Below, one piece after another: positions 32,210-34,570 of a stretch of 34,570 bases of DNA (position 1 is the stretch's first letter; each line of letters opens with the position of its first letter). The stretch covers positions 1 to 34,570 of the forward strand of contig URPS01000022.1 of NCBI GenBank assembly GCA_900549855.1, in the 5' to 3' direction. A program made the position numbers and the translations under genes. The notes under the pieces are model-generated. The model ran no database searches. It saw nothing but the letters and a program-made list of their open reading frames with translations, and was not told the origin of the DNA. The stretch comes from an uncultured bacterium. GTDB lineage: Bacteria; Cyanobacteriota; Vampirovibrionia; Gastranaerophilales; Gastranaerophilaceae.

Positions 32210-33804
32210 AATTCTACCTCTACAAGTTTGCGAACGGAATTAAAACAAAATATTTTTTTTGCCTGCTCTAAATCGTCAGGATATAAAATCTTTTCTTCTA
32301 ATTTACACTCTTCAATCAATTTTTCTCTATAAGTTCCGCCGAGAAGTCCGCAGGAAATTGGCGGAGTATAAAGTTTTCCGTCTTTTTCAATAGCAATATT
32401 AGTGTAAGTTCCTTCTGTAATCTCGCCACGCTCGTTTATTCCTATAATATCAAAGTAATCCTTCGGCTTCGACTCTCTTATTGTCGTTTTGTGATAAAGA
32501 AAGGGATTGGCAGAAGAAATTTTTCGCCCAATTTTGATTTTTGGTTTTTCATTTTTTAAATTACAAATCCGACAACACGTCATTGCGAGAAAATCTGTGA
32601 TTTTCGTGGCAATCCGGTTTTTATTTTTATACTCTACTTCAAAATTCCCATTCTTATTCAACAAAACACGTGTCAAACCTTTGATTCTTATTTTTTCAAT
32701 ATCCTCGTTCCACTTAAAACCTAATTCTAATGCGGATTTTTTCATCCTTTTAATGTGTCTTGCCCAATCATCAACAGCGGTTTCAATCAACTGAAAATCT
32801 GTTTGTAAAAATTTTGTTTTAACGAGTGTTTCGTCCCATTCATCTTCTGCAGTAGAGTCCCAAACAATCGCACCGCCTGCATGGTAAGTATATTTATTGT
32901 TTTTGCCATACAGAATTCTAATCGGCACAGAAAATTCTGCAATATCAGGTGACAAGAACCCTATTGCTCCGCAATAAATATTACGCTCAAAAGGCTCTAA
33001 TTCTTCAATTACACGCATTGTAGAAATTTTAGGCGCTCCGGTAATTGAACCGCAAGGAAAAATTGCTCTAAAAATATCAAAAAGAGTAATATTATTTTCC
33101 AATTTTCCGGAAATTTCTGACGTCATTTGAAAAACTGTCGGATGTTTTTCAATTTCAAAAAGCTTATCTACTTGCACCGTACCGGTTTTAGAAATTCTTC
33201 CTAAATCATTACGCAACAAATCAACAATCATAATATTTTCAGCACGATTTTTTTCGTCGTTAAAAAGAAAATCCCGTCTTTCTTCGTCTTTGCCGTCATT
33301 AAGACAAGGAACAGTGCCTTTCATTGGTTTTGTTAAAATTTTATTCCCATCAAGTCTAAAAAATAATTCCGGAGAAAAAGAAAGCAGAGTTAAATCATCT
33401 GTTTCTAAAAATGTATTATATGGAGTTCTCTGTTTATTTAAAATAGCCTCAAATAACTCCAGTCCGTTTAGGTTTGTCAAAACTTCCGATGGGTATGTAT
33501 AATTAACTTCATACGTCACACCATCGGCAATATATTCTTTAATTCTATTAATTGCGCAAATATATTGTTCCTTAGAAATCATTGGCTTAATGATTGTTCC
33601 AAGCTGTTTGGAAGAATTTGGAATATATTTTTTATACTTATCATAAACTTCAAAATATAATTTTTTAAAATCATATGTAATATATCCGAGAAGATAATAC
33701 TTTTTTCTGAGTTCTTCAATTCTTTCAAAAGCTGATTTTAAATCACCTTCAGCTGAAATTATTTCAATCGGTTTTTCAAAACATTTGTCAGAATATATTT
33801 GCAT
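32200..33804 (-). CDS. pabBC: Fused aminodeoxychorismate synthase component I / aminodeoxychorismate lyase
   Basis: Converts chorismate to 4-amino-4-deoxychorismate and then releases p-aminobenzoate and pyruvate. 534 residues. Residues 1-335 are the chorismate-binding domain: KPMKGTVP, RAENIMIVDLLRNDLGRIS, then FPCGSITGAPKISTM and YHAGGAIVWDS. Residues about 340-534 are a class IV aminotransferase-type lyase with YHKTTIRE, EGTYTNIAI and GLLGGTYR. Residues 397-409 (RIATKITDFLAMT) come from a 40-bp repeat at 32578-32617, in the linker before KPKIKIG. The start has a TATAAT only six bases upstream and no binding site. Together with pabA this gives a complete p-aminobenzoate pathway. Confidence 0.92.
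   Translation of the reverse strand: MQIYSDKCFEKPIEIISAEGDLKSAFERIEELRKKYYLLGYITYDFKKLYFEVYDKYKKYIPNSSKQLGTIIKPMISKEQYICAINRIKEYIADGVTYEVNYTYPSEVLTNLNGLELFEAILNKQRTPYNTFLETDDLTLLSFSPELFFRLDGNKILTKPMKGTVPCLNDGKDEERRDFLFNDEKNRAENIMIVDLLRNDLGRISKTGTVQVDKLFEIEKHPTVFQMTSEISGKLENNITLFDIFRAIFPCGSITGAPKISTMRVIEELEPFERNIYCGAIGFLSPDIAEFSVPIRILYGKNNKYTYHAGGAIVWDSTAEDEWDETLVKTKFLQTDFQLIETAVDDWARHIKRMKKSALELGFKWNEDIEKIRIKGLTRVLLNKNGNFEVEYKNKNRIATKITDFLAMTCCRICNLKNEKPKIKIGRKISSANPFLYHKTTIRESKPKDYFDIIGINERGEITEGTYTNIAIEKDGKLYTPPISCGLLGGTYREKLIEECKLEEKILYPDDLEQAKKIFCFNSVRKLVEVELCS
32578..32617. repeat. CGTCATTGCGAG/GGCAATCCGG repeat inside pabBC
   Basis: A 40-base element with an inner hairpin (GAAAATC, TGT, GATTTTC). 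It is related to the intergenic element at 24617-24800 and to a repeat motif (CGTCATTGCGAG...GGCAATCC) widespread in bacterial genomes. Confidence 0.85.
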
Positions 33805-33812
33805 AGAATTAT

Positions 33813-33818
33813 TATAAT
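33813..33818 (-). promoter_or_regulatory. Possible -10 directly upstream of pabBC
   Basis: On the minus strand TATAAT ends eight bases before the pabBC ATG, and there is no Shine-Dalgarno sequence. A transcript from it would be leaderless or nearly so. No clear -35 is visible. Confidence 0.35.
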
Positions 33819-33820
33819 AA

Positions 33821-33844
33821 AAAAACGCTGCAAAAAATGCAGCG
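33821..33844 (-). terminator. Terminator after the ribbon-helix-helix gene
   Basis: On the minus strand CGCTGCA (33844-33838), loop, TGCAGCG (33832-33826), then TTTTT. It separates the regulator gene from pabBC. Confidence 0.85.
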
Positions 33845-33959
33845 CTGTTTAAACCTAAAATCCTTTTCCTTTTTCCGCTTCTCTGTTTAGTATTGCAAGT
33901 ATAACTTTAAACTTGCAAGCCTAACGAGATTTTAATCTTTTTTCATGCTATATGTTATG

Positions 33960-34148
33960 CTAATCCAGCAAAGCCTCTAGAATAGCTGCATTTTTTCCAG
34001 CCATAGTGTTAGCTTTTACTCGACTTTTATACATATAACTTCTCAATGCTTCTCTAATCAATTCAGAACGGGTTCTGTTTTCTCCTTCTGCAACTTGATC
34101 GATTCTGTCTAAAAATTCTTCGGGCATTGAAATTAGTACTCTTGCCAT
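33960..34148 (-). CDS. Ribbon-helix-helix (CopG/Arc-type) DNA-binding protein
   Basis: 62 residues: MARVLISMPEEFLDRIDQVA gives the DNA-contacting strand and helix 1, then NRTRSELIREALRSYM is helix 2, the standard CopG layout. A basic tail (KSRVKANTMAGKN) follows. AAAGGAG precedes the ATG. No toxin gene is adjacent, so this is either a solitary regulator or an orphan antitoxin. It is followed by its own terminator. The 150 bases between it and pabBC, and the 134 bases before it, hold nothing else that I can support. Confidence 0.88.
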   Translation of the reverse strand: MARVLISMPEEFLDRIDQVAEGENRTRSELIREALRSYMYKSRVKANTMAGKNAAILEALLD

Positions 34149-34282
34149 AAATTGTATCTCCTTTATTAAAATGTAATGACTTTTGATATCCTAGGTATAT
34201 ATATAAAGTCTGGAGAACATGAAAAATTGCTTTTTTTATAGCAGAATGTAAAGTTATATTAAGAAATTAGTCTGAAATAATG

Positions 34283-34450
34283 TTATTTTCTCAAATAAGA
34301 GAATGTGCTATCTTTTGTAAAATTCAATAAATTGACATGAGATTCTTGAACTCTTGCGTTAAATTTATATTTGATTGCACCTTTTAATGGGTTGGTTTGT
34401 CGTTGTTTGCCGACAAATTTCAACAGCACAGGTGATACGCTGCTTATCAT
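34283..34450 (-). CDS. Small hypothetical protein (55 aa)
   Basis: The sequence starts MISSVSPVLLKFVGKQRQTN and ends with a Ser/Tyr/Lys-rich tail. The frame continues upstream, but GAAAGGA lies seven bases before ATG 34450 and fixes the start there. No signal peptide or membrane helix is evident. The short hydrophobic/polar leader resembles the other lineage-type small proteins here. No function assigned. Confidence 0.5.
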   Translation of the reverse strand: MISSVSPVLLKFVGKQRQTNPLKGAIKYKFNARVQESHVNLLNFTKDSTFSYLRK

Positions 34451-34511
34451 TGCTATTTCCTTTCGGGTAATGTAAAATCCTCGCCCCAAACATTACTGTA
34501 ATTACTGTAGA

Positions 34512-34570
34512 CATTAGCCCCCACCCTTCCCTCTCTGTCACTAACGTGACATCTCTCCCGCTCAATGGAT
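34512..34570. repeat. Modular repeat, right-end copy (inverted)
   Basis: Reverse complement of the left-end element. Positions 34527-34570 match 6-49 exactly, then come AGGGTGGGGGCTAAT without the central hairpin module. Because both window ends stop in the same repeat, the window may be a contig broken there. Confidence 0.85.

Noticed and set aside
33960..34148. Antitoxin of a toxin-antitoxin pair
   Set aside because: No partner gene lies next to it, so only a ribbon-helix-helix regulator is supported.

Overview
The window is an AT-rich bacterial chromosomal segment. It suggests a strict or facultative anaerobe with a Gram-negative-type envelope: class III (oxygen-sensitive) ribonucleotide reductase, a rubredoxin-first rubrerythrin, a GT9 heptosyltransferase-like enzyme, a LytR-CpsA-Psr protein and FliD. 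Two hypothetical proteins carry short N-terminal motifs (NFKQR, FNINFRGR) of a kind I associate with gut Melainabacteria/Gastranaerophilales (class Vampirovibrionia). That assignment is an inference from overall protein character; no rRNA or ribosomal protein gene is present to settle it. Both tRNA genes lack an encoded CCA.

Layout. 0-3 kb: a matrixin-type protease with TPRs, a small membrane protein and a glycosyltransferase. 3-5.4 kb: an 83-bp tandem repeat abutting tRNA-Arg(CCU), a partial duplication of the tRNA 3' end, and 4-alpha-glucanotransferase. 5.4-9.3 kb: a small lineage-type protein, nrdD, and divergent hsp20. 9.4-14.6 kb: a large unknown protein, rlmH, then groES and groEL separated by a four-helix-bundle (S23/IVS-type) gene bracketed by inverted heptamer arrays. 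14.6-15.8 kb: three terminator-carrying repeats and a secreted protein. 16.0-19.6 kb: tRNA-Asn(GUU) followed by a 3.4-kb segment flanked by 78-bp direct repeats (72/78 identical), carrying a translationally coupled SF1 helicase-nuclease and a small membrane protein. 19.6-22.6 kb: a coupled dehydratase/ketoreductase/ketosynthase operon resembling the apeP-Q-R part of aryl-polyene clusters, ending in a second matrixin. 22.7-27.3 kb: fliD, a GT9 transferase and an LCP protein. 27.5-31.5 kb: nitroreductase, a divergent phosphohexomutase, a small acidic protein and rubrerythrin. 31.6-33.8 kb: pabA and a fused pabBC (complete p-aminobenzoate synthesis). 33.9-34.5 kb: a ribbon-helix-helix regulator and a 55-residue protein.

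Three threads stand out. First, an integrase-less helicase-nuclease island at tRNA-Asn, a candidate two-gene defence or mobile-cargo unit. Second, an IVS-like element splitting groES from groEL. Third, modular palindromic repeats across the window, three of them inserted in frame inside enzyme genes (GT9, pabA, pabBC). The two window ends carry the same repeat in opposite orientation, so the window could be an assembly contig broken at repeats.
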